From NCBI GenBank assembly GCA_934149075.1, contig CAKPDR010000013.1, positions 1-40,129 on the forward strand: a stretch of DNA of 40,129 nucleotides, in the 5' to 3' direction. This DNA is from an uncultured Clostridia bacterium. Its GTDB lineage: Bacteria > Bacillota > Clostridia > TANB77 > CAG-508. The notes below the pieces were generated by a model. The model saw nothing but the letters and a program-made list of their open reading frames with translations, was not told the origin of the DNA and searched no databases. Numbering within the stretch: position 1 is the first letter of the stretch; each line of letters begins with the position of its first letter. The translations under genes were made by a program, and so were the position numbers. Below, piece after piece: positions 12,825 to 21,138 of the stretch.

Positions 12825-14989
12825 CTTTCGTCACCATCCTCAGCTATTATTTTTCCAGAGCTTATTGACAAATCTGCATTTTGTTTATCTTGAGATTTGG
12901 TTTCCCAAGGTCTTATTCCATTTTCTTTTTCTAAATCATTTTCATAACACTCAAATTGTTCTGCAAATTCTTCTTGTGGTAAACCTATAAATTTCCCAAG
13001 GCTTTTATCTGCATAATAAAATTTTCCACCAAATTCATCTGAGTTGATATAAACATATAAAAGTGGTCTTTTTTCTTTATCATGTTTTTGATAAACTCTA
13101 TTAACAACACATTTGTTAAAGTTTAAATTCTTATTATTTAGAAGAACTCCACTTAAAATACTCGTGCTTGAATTTTGACATGTTGCAAATTCAGGACATA
13201 TTTTTGAAAGTAGTAATAATTGTTTACTGATATTCTGTTCAGAATCATTTGCATAAACTTTATCTATTTGTTTTGACTTATCTAATAAGTCTTTTACAGG
13301 AAAATCTCCATTTTCTTTTGCTAAATTAACACTGGAAAATAATTTTCTCAAACTTTCTTCATCCAAATCTAAAGTTGAATCTTGTAATTGTTCATCATTT
13401 TTATGACATTTATGATCTTTTCCATTTTCATCAATATCATTTTTTCGTGCATGCTCATAACTAATACAGAAATTATTTGGCCTTCCACCAAATCTATGAC
13501 TTCCTAAATTCCATGTAGGGTCTAATATTGTATTTCCTTTTACTGTTTCTCCATTTGCAAGCGGAAGTTCAATATCTTTAATTTTTAAAAAAGCATGTCC
13601 TTCACCACCAATTAGTTCAGTTTCTATACCAATTCTATTAAGAATGTATCTTTCTACATTAGCAATTCCGTTGCAAATACCATATCCAGAACTAATTATT
13701 TTCCATAATGCTCTACAATCGTGTTGATCAAATACTTCAGTATCAAAATCAGGGCTATAACTTATTTTTTTACCTATTGCATTATCTATTACTGCTAATT
13801 TCTGAGCTTTGGAATAGTCGGCAGGTAAATTATCAATTATAGAATCTATCCATTCTTCTGCAATTTTATAGTCACTTCCTGTTGAGTAAAATCTCACAGT
13901 ATTATTTAATATATTTTCAACCTCCAAATCTGGGCAAATATCGCAAAGTTTCATAAATTTTATTCTTTGTTCCTTTGTAAAGTTTTCAGGATTTACAACA
14001 ATTAAATTATCAAGATCTTTATAATCCTTGGGATTATGTTCAAAGTCTGGTATAATTCTTTCATAGTTAGATTGAAATTTAAGTAGAGGTTTATATATTT
14101 CGGGTAGTTTATCTGTATTGATGCTTTGTTTAACATCATCTTTTAAAGTGGCAATAATTTCTTTTCTTTCTTTTAATGTTAGATTGATATTTTCAATATT
14201 TTTAATAAATTCTTTTTGTTGTTCAGCACTTAGGTTACAAATGATTTTGTATGGTTGTAAGTTAATTTCGGAGCAGAAATTTTTATGTCCTGAAAGAAAA
14301 TCGCTTAATGTTTTGGTATCTAAAGTTTGTAATAAATCAATTCTATCATAATTAGTGAAATCTTTTTCTTTCAACAAAACACTTACTTTATAGTTATTGC
14401 TACAAGATTTTAATACCTTTTTTTTATAAAAGTCATCTAATTGATATTTTTGAATTATAGTGTCTTTTTCATTATCAGTTGATAAATTTTGAGCTAAGTC
14501 TGTGATTTTAGTATCTGATAAATGTAAAGTATTTCTAACTAAATCTACATCTCTTAATATTTCAGATTTTTCTTTGTCTGTTAAATTTGCAATAATAGTC
14601 ATCAATTGATAATCAGGAAAATTGCGCTTTGTAATGAAATCCTGATTATGTAATAATTCAATTTTGGAACTATTACTTAAATCTTCAATAATTGTCGTTA
14701 GTTGATAATTATCAAAGTTATTTGTAATAATATCATTAGTTAACATTTGTAAAATGATGTTTTCATCTGAAACAGTTTTGATTATGCCACTTTTTATAAT
14801 AGCTGGAAATCGATTAAAGTGTGGATAATCAAATAGTTTAAGTTTTTCGTTATCGCTCAAATAAGTACTAATCATATCAAATAATTCTTGTGCATTAAAT
14901 TTATATTTTTTTAATAATTCTACATTAGCGAATATATTTAACTTATTGTCAGATTGTTCTAATAATTTGTTTAAATCGTTTGCATCCAT
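12821..14989 (-). CDS. Large helical-repeat protein with transglutaminase-like domain
   Basis: A 722-residue protein without signal peptide or membrane segment. Residues about 1-310 look all-helical and contain loose repeats of the type L(S/T)DxxKxxLLxxxDFxxxxxFxxYQLxTII. Residues about 400-510 hold a transglutaminase/protease-like fold: Cys439 in SSGYGICNGIANVERY, His465 in GGEGHAFLKI and Asp490 in NTILDPTWN, a plausible Cys-His-Asp triad in family order. The C-terminus is highly charged. The start ATG follows GAGGAGAAAAA. It stands alone on the minus strand with its 71-residue partner. Predicted cytoplasmic; the substrate is unknown, and protease or cross-linking activity are both possible. 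Confidence 0.8.
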   Translation of the reverse strand: MDANDLNKLLEQSDNKLNIFANVELLKKYKFNAQELFDMISTYLSDNEKLKLFDYPHFNRFPAIIKSGIIKTVSDENIILQMLTNDIITNNFDNYQLTTIIEDLSNSSKIELLHNQDFITKRNFPDYQLMTIIANLTDKEKSEILRDVDLVRNTLHLSDTKITDLAQNLSTDNEKDTIIQKYQLDDFYKKKVLKSCSNNYKVSVLLKEKDFTNYDRIDLLQTLDTKTLSDFLSGHKNFCSEINLQPYKIICNLSAEQQKEFIKNIENINLTLKERKEIIATLKDDVKQSINTDKLPEIYKPLLKFQSNYERIIPDFEHNPKDYKDLDNLIVVNPENFTKEQRIKFMKLCDICPDLEVENILNNTVRFYSTGSDYKIAEEWIDSIIDNLPADYSKAQKLAVIDNAIGKKISYSPDFDTEVFDQHDCRALWKIISSGYGICNGIANVERYILNRIGIETELIGGEGHAFLKIKDIELPLANGETVKGNTILDPTWNLGSHRFGGRPNNFCISYEHARKNDIDENGKDHKCHKNDEQLQDSTLDLDEESLRKLFSSVNLAKENGDFPVKDLLDKSKQIDKVYANDSEQNISKQLLLLSKICPEFATCQNSSTSILSGVLLNNKNLNFNKCVVNRVYQKHDKEKRPLLYVYINSDEFGGKFYYADKSLGKFIGLPQEEFAEQFECYENDLEKENGIRPWETKSQDKQNADLSISSGKIIAEDGDER

Positions 14990-15102
14990 TTTTTCTCCTC
15001 ATTTGTTATATAATTAATATTAATATATAATTATATTATCATATAATAAAAAAAAATAAAACAATTAATTAAAAATACAATGTAACTTTTTTGTAAAAAT
15101 AA

Positions 15103-15131
15103 TTTACAACTATAATTTATTATGTTATATT
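15103..15131 (+). promoter_or_regulatory. Promoter of thyA-folA
   Basis: TTTACA (15103-15108), a 17-bp spacer and TATATT (15126-15131), in the 165-nt divergent region between the minus-strand gene at 14989 and thyA. I see no convincing promoter for the minus-strand gene; the region is almost pure A/T. Confidence 0.6.
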
Positions 15132-15154
15132 AAAAATGTAAGGAGGTCCAACAA

Positions 15155-16012
15155 ATGACGCAAGCAGATAAAAACTTTATAGATACGTGTGAAGAAATAT
15201 TAAAAAATGGATATTCATCTGAAGGAACAAATGTTAGAACTAGATGGGAAGATGGAACAGAAGCAAATTATATTTCAATAGTTGGAGTACAAAATAAATA
15301 TGATTTAGAAAAAGAATTTCCAATGATAACACTTAGAAATAATAGTAAAACTATAAAAAATGCAATAGATGAAATATTATGGATATGGCAAAAAAAATCG
15401 AATAAAGTAAGTGAATTGAATTCGCATATATGGGATCAATGGGCTGGAGAAGATGGAACAATAGGAAAAGCATATGGATATCAATTAGCAAAAAAATATA
15501 AATTCAAAACCAAAGAGGGAATAAAGGAAATGGATCAGGTAGATTATGTTATATATTTATTAAAAAATGATCCGGCAAGCCGTAGAATAATGACAAATTT
15601 GTTTAATCATCAAGAATTAAAAGATATGAATTTAGAACCATGTGCATATGGAACTCAATGGTTAGTAAAAGATGGAAAGTTGCATTTAATATTAAATCAA
15701 CGTTCTCAAGATATGCTTACAGCAAATGGATGGAATGTAATGCAATATGCAGTATTACAATCAATGTTTGCACAAATAGCAGGTTTAAAACCAGGAACAC
15801 TAACACATAATATTGGAGATTGTCATATATATGATAGACATGTTCCTCTTGTAAAAAAATTACTTGAAGCTAAGCCTGTAGATTGTAAGCCAAAATTAGT
15901 AATAAAAAATACTACAAAAGATTTTTATAAGTTCAATGTAGATGATTTTGAAATACAAAATTATGATTATAATAAAGAAATAAAAATTGGTAAAATTCCA
16001 GTTGCAGAATAA
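15155..16012 (+). CDS. thyA: Thymidylate synthase (ThyA)
   Basis: A 285-residue classical (folate-dependent, non-flavin) thymidylate synthase. It converts dUMP to dTMP with methylene-tetrahydrofolate and yields dihydrofolate. It resembles the B. subtilis ThyA type: ILWIWQKKSN and HIWDQWAGEDGTIGKAYGYQL. The catalytic Cys is in EPCAYGTQW, the phosphate-binding Arg in the SRR and NQRSQDM segments, and folate/dUMP contacts in HNIGDCHIYDRHV. The usual PFN after the Arg segment is replaced by GWN. The ATG follows AAGGAGGTCC. Its product dihydrofolate is recycled by folA, 15 nt downstream. Confidence 0.96.
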   Translation: MTQADKNFIDTCEEILKNGYSSEGTNVRTRWEDGTEANYISIVGVQNKYDLEKEFPMITLRNNSKTIKNAIDEILWIWQKKSNKVSELNSHIWDQWAGEDGTIGKAYGYQLAKKYKFKTKEGIKEMDQVDYVIYLLKNDPASRRIMTNLFNHQELKDMNLEPCAYGTQWLVKDGKLHLILNQRSQDMLTANGWNVMQYAVLQSMFAQIAGLKPGTLTHNIGDCHIYDRHVPLVKKLLEAKPVDCKPKLVIKNTTKDFYKFNVDDFEIQNYDYNKEIKIGKIPVAE

Positions 16013-16027
16013 AGGAGATAGAAAGAA

Positions 16028-16522
16028 ATGTTAAGTATAATAGTAGCAAAAGCAAAAAATAATACAATAGGCAAAGATAATAAATTGTTATGGCATATAT
16101 CAGATGACTTAAAAAGATTTGAAGAATTAACTACAGGACATGTTATAATAATGGGAAGGAAAACGTTTGAATCATTAGGAAAAGTATTACCTAATAGAAA
16201 ACATATAGTATTTAGTCAAAATCCTGATTTTAAAGTGAATGATGAAAATGTAGAAATAGTTCATTCAATGCTACAACTTCAAGAATACATAGAAGATGAC
16301 AAAGAAAATTTTGTAATAGGTGGTGCAATGATTTATAATTTATTGATGCCATATGTAAAGAAAATGTATGTAACAGAAATTGATAAAGATTTTGATGGCG
16401 ATACATTTTTTCCAAGAATAAATGATGAAATCTGGAAGGAAATTAGTAGAGAAAATGGTCCAGAAGATTCAAATAATAATTTGAAATATGAATATGTAGT
16501 TTATGAAAGAAGAAATATTTAA
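16028..16522 (+). CDS. folA: Dihydrofolate reductase
   Basis: A 164-residue DHFR that reduces dihydrofolate to tetrahydrofolate with NADPH. Family motifs: AKAKNNTIGKDNKLLWHISDDLKRF (with the substrate-binding Asp), MGRKTFESLGKVLPNRKHIV, and VIGGAMIYNLLMPYVKKMYVTEID. The length matches chromosomal DHFRs. The start ATG is preceded by AAAGGAGATAGAA and lies 15 nt from the thyA stop. The two genes form the common thymidylate/folate pair, which replaces the folate oxidised by ThyA. Confidence 0.96.
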   Translation: MLSIIVAKAKNNTIGKDNKLLWHISDDLKRFEELTTGHVIIMGRKTFESLGKVLPNRKHIVFSQNPDFKVNDENVEIVHSMLQLQEYIEDDKENFVIGGAMIYNLLMPYVKKMYVTEIDKDFDGDTFFPRINDEIWKEISRENGPEDSNNNLKYEYVVYERRNI

Positions 16523-16549
16523 AGAACAATGTGAAAATATTGGAAAAAA

Positions 16550-16578
16550 TTGCAACTTTTTTTAAATTGTGCTATAAT
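16550..16578 (+). promoter_or_regulatory. Extended -10 promoter of orphan gene at 16669
   Basis: TTGCAA (16550-16555), 17 bp and TGTGC-TATAAT (16573-16578) form an extended -10 promoter. A hairpin TGTAAC/GTTACA (16588-16613) follows, and a perfect palindrome GGGTAATTACCC (16641-16652) abuts the ribosome binding site, which suggests post-transcriptional or operator control. Confidence 0.65.
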
Positions 16579-16668
16579 GAATTATAGTGTAACAGTTGTA
16601 TATCTCCGTTACATCAGTAGTATATTAACATTTATTATTAGGGTAATTACCCAAGGAGGAAAAATGAA

Positions 16669-17136
16669 ATGAAACAAGAGGTAAAAATGCTGAAATATCC
16701 AGTTACATTTAGCGAATGGTGGTATTGTCGGGAACATGCGGAATATACAAATGAAGTCTATGACTTAGTATTGTATTTATTCGATGGTATTCTTGCTGAT
16801 AAGGAAGATATTGAAATCAAGGTTATTGCTGAAACAAAATTTTGGGATGATACAATTCCAATTCTTCAAATTAAATATAATGGAATTGAAATTGTCCTGA
16901 AAAAAGACATTATATGGACTATTTCAGTAAAATCTAATACTCCATTAGATTTTGATGGTGTATTTAATGCCGATGATGATATAACTATTGACCACAATAA
17001 TTGTGCAACTTTTTTGTCAGACTGGATATTTGGAAGTTATAATGAAAACCACTTTCGATTTTCATTTGTTATACTTGTAGACTATCAGGCATACGTTTTC
17101 TTTTTTATTGTTTTTAAGAAGTATTTAAAACTTTAA
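16669..17136 (+). CDS. Hypothetical soluble protein, possibly horizontally acquired
   Basis: A 155-residue protein I do not recognise. It has an aromatic-rich N-terminus (KYPVTFSEWWYCREHAEYTNEVYD), a central beta-rich stretch with KVIAETKFWDDTIPILQIKYNGIEIVLKK, an acidic run (FNADDDITIDHNN) and a hydrophobic C-terminus (FVILVDYQAYVFFFIVFKKYLKL). No signal peptide is seen. Codon choice is more mixed than in neighbours (for example CGG, GCG and ATC alongside AGA/ATA). It has its own promoter, its own palindromic leader and its own terminator, so it is a self-contained cassette. The hydrophobic tail could be native or a frameshifted end. Real gene likely; function unknown. Confidence 0.6.
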   Translation: MKQEVKMLKYPVTFSEWWYCREHAEYTNEVYDLVLYLFDGILADKEDIEIKVIAETKFWDDTIPILQIKYNGIEIVLKKDIIWTISVKSNTPLDFDGVFNADDDITIDHNNCATFLSDWIFGSYNENHFRFSFVILVDYQAYVFFFIVFKKYLKL

Positions 17137-17159
17137 AAAAGCAGAAGTAATTTTAGTGT

Positions 17160-17205
17160 ATAAGAAGAACCAGAATTAGTAAAAACTGGTTCTTCTTATG
17201 TTTAA
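17160..17205 (+). terminator. Intrinsic terminator after orphan gene
   Basis: ATAAGAAGAACCAG (17160-17173) pairs perfectly with CTGGTTCTTCTTAT (17186-17199). A short T-rich tail follows. It separates the orphan gene from the por operon promoter. Confidence 0.75.
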
Positions 17206-17232
17206 GAATGACTTATCAGTTCAAAAATTCAC

Positions 17233-17261
17233 TTGACATTACAACAAAATAATAATATACT
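17233..17261 (+). promoter_or_regulatory. Promoter of the porCDAB operon
   Basis: A perfect TTGACA (17233-17238), 17 bp and TATACT (17256-17261). The leader begins with a small stem AGCAAG/CTTGCT (about 17266-17297), which may protect the 5' end of this highly expressed operon. Confidence 0.75.
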
Positions 17262-17345
17262 GAAAGCAAGTTTTGGAAGAAATCTCAAAGCTTGCTGTTT
17301 AAGTTTTATAACATAAACAAAAAAACAAAAAGGAGGCTAAATTCA

Positions 17346-17924
17346 ATGAACAATTTAATTGAAATTAGATGGCACGGAAGAGGTGGCCAAGGTGCAAAAA
17401 CAGCTTCATTATTATTAGCAGATGCAGCATTTAATACGGGAAAATATATTCAAGGATTTCCTGAATATGGACCAGAAAGAATGGGAGCGCCAATAACAGC
17501 ATATAACAGAATTAGTGATGCACCAATAACAATACATAGTAATATATATGAACCTGATTATGTTGTAGTTGTAGACGATACACTATTAACATCAGTACCT
17601 GTTACAGCAGGACTAAAAAAAGAAGGCGCAATTGTAATAAATACAACAAAATCACCAGAACAACTAAGAGGATTATTAAAAGGATATGAAGGTGATGTAT
17701 ATACAATTGATGCAAGAAAAGTATCAGAAGAAACACTTGGAAGGTATTTCCCTAATACACCAATGCTTGCTGCAATAGTAAAAGTAACAGGTATAATGAG
17801 TGATGAAGCATTTTTAGAGGACATGAAGGGGTCATTTAAACATAAATTTGCTAAAAAGCCTGAAGTTATAGATGGAAATATGAAAGCATTAGAATTAGCT
17901 CTTAAAGAGGTAAAGAAGATATAA
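17346..17924 (+). CDS. porC: 2-oxoacid (pyruvate):ferredoxin oxidoreductase, gamma subunit
   Basis: About 192 residues, the normal gamma-subunit size. It opens NNLIEIRWHGRGGQGAKTASLLLADAAF, the hallmark of the family, with FPEYGPERMGAPITAYNRIS and an ending KVTGIMSDEAFLEDMKGSFKHKF. Together with delta, alpha and beta it makes the four-subunit enzyme that decarboxylates pyruvate to acetyl-CoA with ferredoxin as electron acceptor. The ATG at 17346 follows AAGGAGGCTAAATTCA; an earlier in-frame ATG at 17292 lacks a ribosome binding site. First gene of the operon. Pyruvate is the likeliest substrate, but other 2-oxoacids are possible. Confidence 0.93.
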   Translation: MNNLIEIRWHGRGGQGAKTASLLLADAAFNTGKYIQGFPEYGPERMGAPITAYNRISDAPITIHSNIYEPDYVVVVDDTLLTSVPVTAGLKKEGAIVINTTKSPEQLRGLLKGYEGDVYTIDARKVSEETLGRYFPNTPMLAAIVKVTGIMSDEAFLEDMKGSFKHKFAKKPEVIDGNMKALELALKEVKKI

Positions 17925-17958
17925 TTTTCAAATCATCAAATAGAAAGGAAGATGAACA

Positions 17959-18258
17959 ATGACAGAAATAGATGCAAAAACACCTATGGAAGAATTAACA
18001 ATAGGTGGAAATATATATAATGCAGGAAATGCAAGAGAATTCAAAACAGGTGACTGGAGAAGTATGAAACCTATTTGGATTGAAGAAAAATGTAAACAAT
18101 GTGGATTGTGCTTTCCTGTATGTCCTGATAATTCAATTCCTGTTGGAAAGGATTTGAATAGAGGAGAATTTAATTATGATTATTGCAAAGGATGTGGAGT
18201 TTGTGCTAAGGCTTGTCCTTTTAATGCAATCGAAATGAAGGAAGAAGGTGTTGAATAA
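17959..18258 (+). CDS. porD: 2-oxoacid:ferredoxin oxidoreductase, delta subunit (2[4Fe-4S])
   Basis: A 99-residue ferredoxin-like subunit. Two full 4Fe-4S motifs are present: CKQCGLCFPVCP at about residues 46-57 and CKGCGVCAKACP at about 76-87. The N-terminal GNAREFKTGDWRSMKPIW is typical of PorD/VorD. It relays electrons from the TPP site in the beta subunit to external ferredoxin. The ATG follows AAAGGAAGATGAAC. Its stop overlaps the porA start by one base (TAATG), so the two are coupled. Confidence 0.95.
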   Translation: MTEIDAKTPMEELTIGGNIYNAGNAREFKTGDWRSMKPIWIEEKCKQCGLCFPVCPDNSIPVGKDLNRGEFNYDYCKGCGVCAKACPFNAIEMKEEGVE

Positions 18259-19448
18259 TGAGTATAAGAGAAAGATTAAGTGGAAACGAAGCAACAGCAA
18301 TAGCAATGAAACAAATTAATCCTGATGTAGTTGCTGCATTCCCAATAACACCATCAACAGAGATACCACAATATTTTTCAACATTTGTAGCAAATGGAGA
18401 AGTTGATACAGAATTTGTAGCTGTAGAAAGTGAACATAGTGCAATGTCTGCAACAATAGGAGCAGAAGCAGCAGGAGCAAGAGCAATGACAGCAACATCT
18501 GCAAATGGATTATCATTAATGTGGGAAATGATATATATAGCTTCAAGTTTAAGATTACCAATAGTTATGGCATTAGTAAATAGAGCAGTTTCAGGACCAT
18601 TAAATATACACAATGACCATTCAGATGCAATGGGAGTTAGAGATGCTGGCTGGATAATGTTATTTTCAGAAAATAACCAAGAAGCATATGATAACATGTT
18701 AATGGCACATAGAATTGCAGAACATAAAGATGTATTATTACCAGTAATGATTTGTCAAGATGGATTTATAACATCACATTCAATTGAAAATATCCAATTA
18801 GAAAGTGATGAAGATGTAAAAAAATTCGTAGGTGAATATAAACCAGAACATTACTTATTAAATGATAAAGAACCAATGGCAATAGGCCCATTAGATTTAC
18901 AAGCATATCTATTTGAACATAAAGCACAACAAGGTGAAGCAATGAAAAATGCTAAAAAAGTTATAAAAGAAGTTGCAGAAGATTTTGAAAAATGGACTGG
19001 AAGAAAATATGAATTTTTCGAAAAATATAAATTAGATGATGCAGAAATTGCAATTGTATGTATGAATTCAACTGCAGGAACAACAAAAGCTGTTGTTGAT
19101 AAATTAAGAGAAAAAGGTGTAAAAGCAGGACTTTTAAAATTAAGAATGTTTAGACCATTCCCAGCAGAAGAAATTGCAGAGGCATTATCACATTTAAAAG
19201 CTGTTGCAGTATTAGATAAAGCCGATTCTTTAAATGCAGCAGGTGGAGCATTATTTGAAGATGTAACATCAGCAATGTATGTAAATAAAAAACAAATTCC
19301 AATGGTAAACTATGTATATGGAATTGGTGGAAGAGATACAACAGAAAAACAATTAGAATCAGTATATTCTGACTTAGCAGAAATTGTACAAAGTGGAAAT
19401 TTAGGAGAACCATATAGATATTTAGGACTAAGAAAGGGGGAAAACTAA
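18258..19448 (+). CDS. porA: 2-oxoacid (pyruvate):ferredoxin oxidoreductase, alpha subunit
   Basis: A 396-residue alpha subunit. The N-terminal pyrimidine-binding-like domain starts LSGNEATAIAMKQINPDVVAAFPITPSTEIPQ, then EFVAVESEHSAMSATIGAEAAGARAMTATSANGLSLMWEM, both diagnostic. The Glu of VESEH is expected to contact the thiamine ring. The later domain with IAIVCMNSTAGTTKAVVDKLREKGVKAGLLKLRMFRPFP is the transketolase C-like part. It sits in the porC-porD-porA-porB order, with porB starting two bases after its stop. Confidence 0.95.
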   Translation: MSIRERLSGNEATAIAMKQINPDVVAAFPITPSTEIPQYFSTFVANGEVDTEFVAVESEHSAMSATIGAEAAGARAMTATSANGLSLMWEMIYIASSLRLPIVMALVNRAVSGPLNIHNDHSDAMGVRDAGWIMLFSENNQEAYDNMLMAHRIAEHKDVLLPVMICQDGFITSHSIENIQLESDEDVKKFVGEYKPEHYLLNDKEPMAIGPLDLQAYLFEHKAQQGEAMKNAKKVIKEVAEDFEKWTGRKYEFFEKYKLDDAEIAIVCMNSTAGTTKAVVDKLREKGVKAGLLKLRMFRPFPAEEIAEALSHLKAVAVLDKADSLNAAGGALFEDVTSAMYVNKKQIPMVNYVYGIGGRDTTEKQLESVYSDLAEIVQSGNLGEPYRYLGLRKGEN

Positions 19449-19449
19449 A

Positions 19450-20403
19450 ATGGCATATAATTTAAAAGAAGTAATGGCAAATAAGCCATCAAGATTTACA
19501 GAAGGACATAGAATGTGTGCAGGATGTGGAGCCCCAGTAGTAGGAAGAATGGTAATGAGAGCATTAAAACCAGAAGATCATGCTGTTGTTGCAAATGCAA
19601 CAGGATGTATGGAAGTATCAACATTTATATATCCGTATACAGCCTGGACAGATTCATTTATACATACTGCTTTTGAATGTGCAGGAGCTACATGTGCAGG
19701 AGCAGAGGCAGCATATAAATCAATGAAAAAACAAGGAAAATTACCACAAGATAAAGATACAAAATTCATAGCATTTGGTGGAGATGGAGGAACTTATGAT
19801 ATAGGTTTACAAAGTTTATCAGGTGCAATGGAAAGAGGTCATGACATGGTATATGTATGTTATGACAATGGAGCATATATGAATACAGGAATTCAACGTT
19901 CATCAGCAACACCAAAATTTGCAGATACAACAACATCACCAGCTGGAAAAGTATTACCAGGAAAAATGCAAGTTAGAAAAGATTTAGCAAAAGTTATGGT
20001 AGGACATCATATACCATATGTTGCTCAAACACTTGCAATGACAAATTTTAAAGATTTATATGAAAAAGCTGAAAAAGCAATTTATACAGAAGGTCCTGCA
20101 TTTTTGAATGTAATGGCACCATGTCCAAGAGGATGGGGATATCCAACAGAAGATTTGATGAAAATTAATAAATTAGCTGCTGATACATGTTATTGGCCAT
20201 TATATGAAGTTGTAGATGGAAAATATAAAATCACTTATAAACCAGCTAAGAAACTTCCAATTGAAGAATTTTTACGCCCACAAAAACGTTTTAAACATAT
20301 GTTTAAACCTGGTAATGAATGGATGATTGAAGAGTTCCAAAAAGAGGTTGATGCTAGATGGCAAGAACTTCTTGATTTAGAAGAAATTACAAATAGAGAA
20401 TAG
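19450..20403 (+). CDS. porB: 2-oxoacid (pyruvate):ferredoxin oxidoreductase, beta subunit (TPP)
   Basis: A 317-residue beta subunit carrying thiamine diphosphate. The TPP/Mg2+ motif is GDGGTYDIGLQSLSGAMERGHDMVYVCYDNGAYMNTG at about residues 115-151. Cys in MCAGCGAP, TGCMEV and PCPRGWG fit the proximal 4Fe-4S cluster. The enzyme supplies acetyl-CoA and reduced ferredoxin, which would feed the AdhE branch encoded further along. The ribosome binding site lies in the end of porA (GAAAGGGGGAAAA). A terminator follows directly. Confidence 0.95.
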   Translation: MAYNLKEVMANKPSRFTEGHRMCAGCGAPVVGRMVMRALKPEDHAVVANATGCMEVSTFIYPYTAWTDSFIHTAFECAGATCAGAEAAYKSMKKQGKLPQDKDTKFIAFGGDGGTYDIGLQSLSGAMERGHDMVYVCYDNGAYMNTGIQRSSATPKFADTTTSPAGKVLPGKMQVRKDLAKVMVGHHIPYVAQTLAMTNFKDLYEKAEKAIYTEGPAFLNVMAPCPRGWGYPTEDLMKINKLAADTCYWPLYEVVDGKYKITYKPAKKLPIEEFLRPQKRFKHMFKPGNEWMIEEFQKEVDARWQELLDLEEITNRE

Positions 20404-20407
20404 TTGT

Positions 20408-20449
20408 AAAATCAGACAGAAAGAAATTCGATTTTTTCTGCCTGATTTT
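20408..20449 (+). terminator. Intrinsic terminator after porB
   Basis: AAAATCAGaCAGAAA pairs with TTTCTGcCTGATTTT around GAAATTCGATT. It closes the por operon. The decayed lipoprotein gene copy begins right after it. Confidence 0.8.
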
Positions 20450-20464
20450 ATTAACTATAAGCAA

Positions 20465-20851
20465 GACTTACATCGGAAAGATGAAGACAATGCAACAGTA
20501 TCAGTAACAACTTCTGATGGACAGGCGTATGTTTACCAGAGCGTAAATGGCTCAGATTCTATCTTTTCTGGCAAGGAATATGCTTTAAGATATTTCAAAA
20601 AAGAAATAGATATGAAAATAGGAGAAACCATTCATATTGTATTTGAATGCGATGCATGTGGCAATAAACAAGAAATAGAAATAGATAGCGCATTTGCAGG
20701 CGTTATCCAGTGCGAGTGCCCAGAAAAAATGGATGAAAACGGAAATGCAAGAGAATATATTGCATTTGAAATAAACTACTATACGGAGGAAGAACTTTTT
20801 TATAAAAGGAAATATGAACAGACAATGTTCGGAGATTTTGATAACAAGTAA
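20465..20851 (+). pseudogene. 5'-truncated copy of the CxxC lipoprotein gene (see 26431)
   Basis: From about 20474 the frame reads RKDEDNATVSVTTSDG, then YVYQSVNGSDS, FSGKEYALRY, HIVFECDACGNKQEIEID and CECPEKMDENGNAREY. It matches the intact lipoprotein at 26431-26835 across its mature part. The signal peptide and lipobox are missing: the match begins directly after the porB terminator and no start with a ribosome binding site exists upstream. An internal ATG at 20612 opens 79 codons but lacks a good ribosome binding site. The tail after the shared part (ELFYKRKYEQTMFGDFDNK) is extra. It also keeps the downstream terminator of the intact copy, so a whole unit was duplicated and then lost its front. 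Confidence 0.8.
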
Positions 20852-20873
20852 ATATGTTCGGTTAGTTATTTTT

Positions 20874-20904
20874 AAGACTCTCACTCATTTGTGGGAGTCT
20901 TTTC
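20874..20904 (+). terminator. Terminator after truncated lipoprotein copy
   Basis: AAGACTCTCAC pairs with GTGGGAGTCTT around TCATTT, followed by T's. Its arm ACTCTCACT...GTGGGAGT is nearly the same as the terminator after the intact paralog (26849-26873), supporting duplication of gene plus terminator. Confidence 0.75.
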
Positions 20905-20932
20905 GTATTCTATAATATGATTGAATTTACAG

Positions 20933-21061
20933 TCATATGTTTTCCAGAGTGTTAATGGTTCAAGTTCTACATTGTCAAGAAAAGAACTGGCATTGAAAGA
21001 TTACAAATTAAAACTAAACCTGAAAACAGGTGAAACAGTCCACATTGTATTTAAATGTGAG
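20933..21061 (+). pseudogene. Internal fragment of the same lipoprotein gene (second remnant)
   Basis: In one frame this reads SYVFQSVNGSSSTLSRKEL, then ALKDYKLKLNLKTGETVHIVFKCE. It matches the middle of the intact gene at 26431 (YVFQSVNGSNATISGKELA and later HIIFKCD). Both ends are lost: no start, no signal peptide, and similarity stops at the first Cys of the CDACGNKQ block, where A/T-rich promoter sequence of the next operon begins. It is therefore a dead remnant, the second within 600 bp. Confidence 0.8.
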
Positions 21062-21077
21062 TTTTTTTTACAAATAC

Positions 21078-21106
21078 TTTATTTTTAAAATTATTTATAA
21101 TATAAT
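21078..21106 (+). promoter_or_regulatory. Promoter of the VWA-SBP/XpaC/SBP/TelA operon
   Basis: TTTATT (21078-21083), 17 bp and TATAAT (21101-21106), about 30 nt before the ribosome binding site AAAAGGAAGGG. The -35 is weak. This is the only good candidate between the pseudogene remnants and the operon. Confidence 0.5.
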
Positions 21107-21138
21107 AATTATAGAAAAATAAAAGGAAGGGATAAAAT

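Noticed and set aside
12736..12990. 84-codon plus-strand frame across the transglutaminase/small-protein junction
   Set aside because: Phe/Ile-rich shadow of two well-supported minus-strand genes with a clear ATGA overlap.
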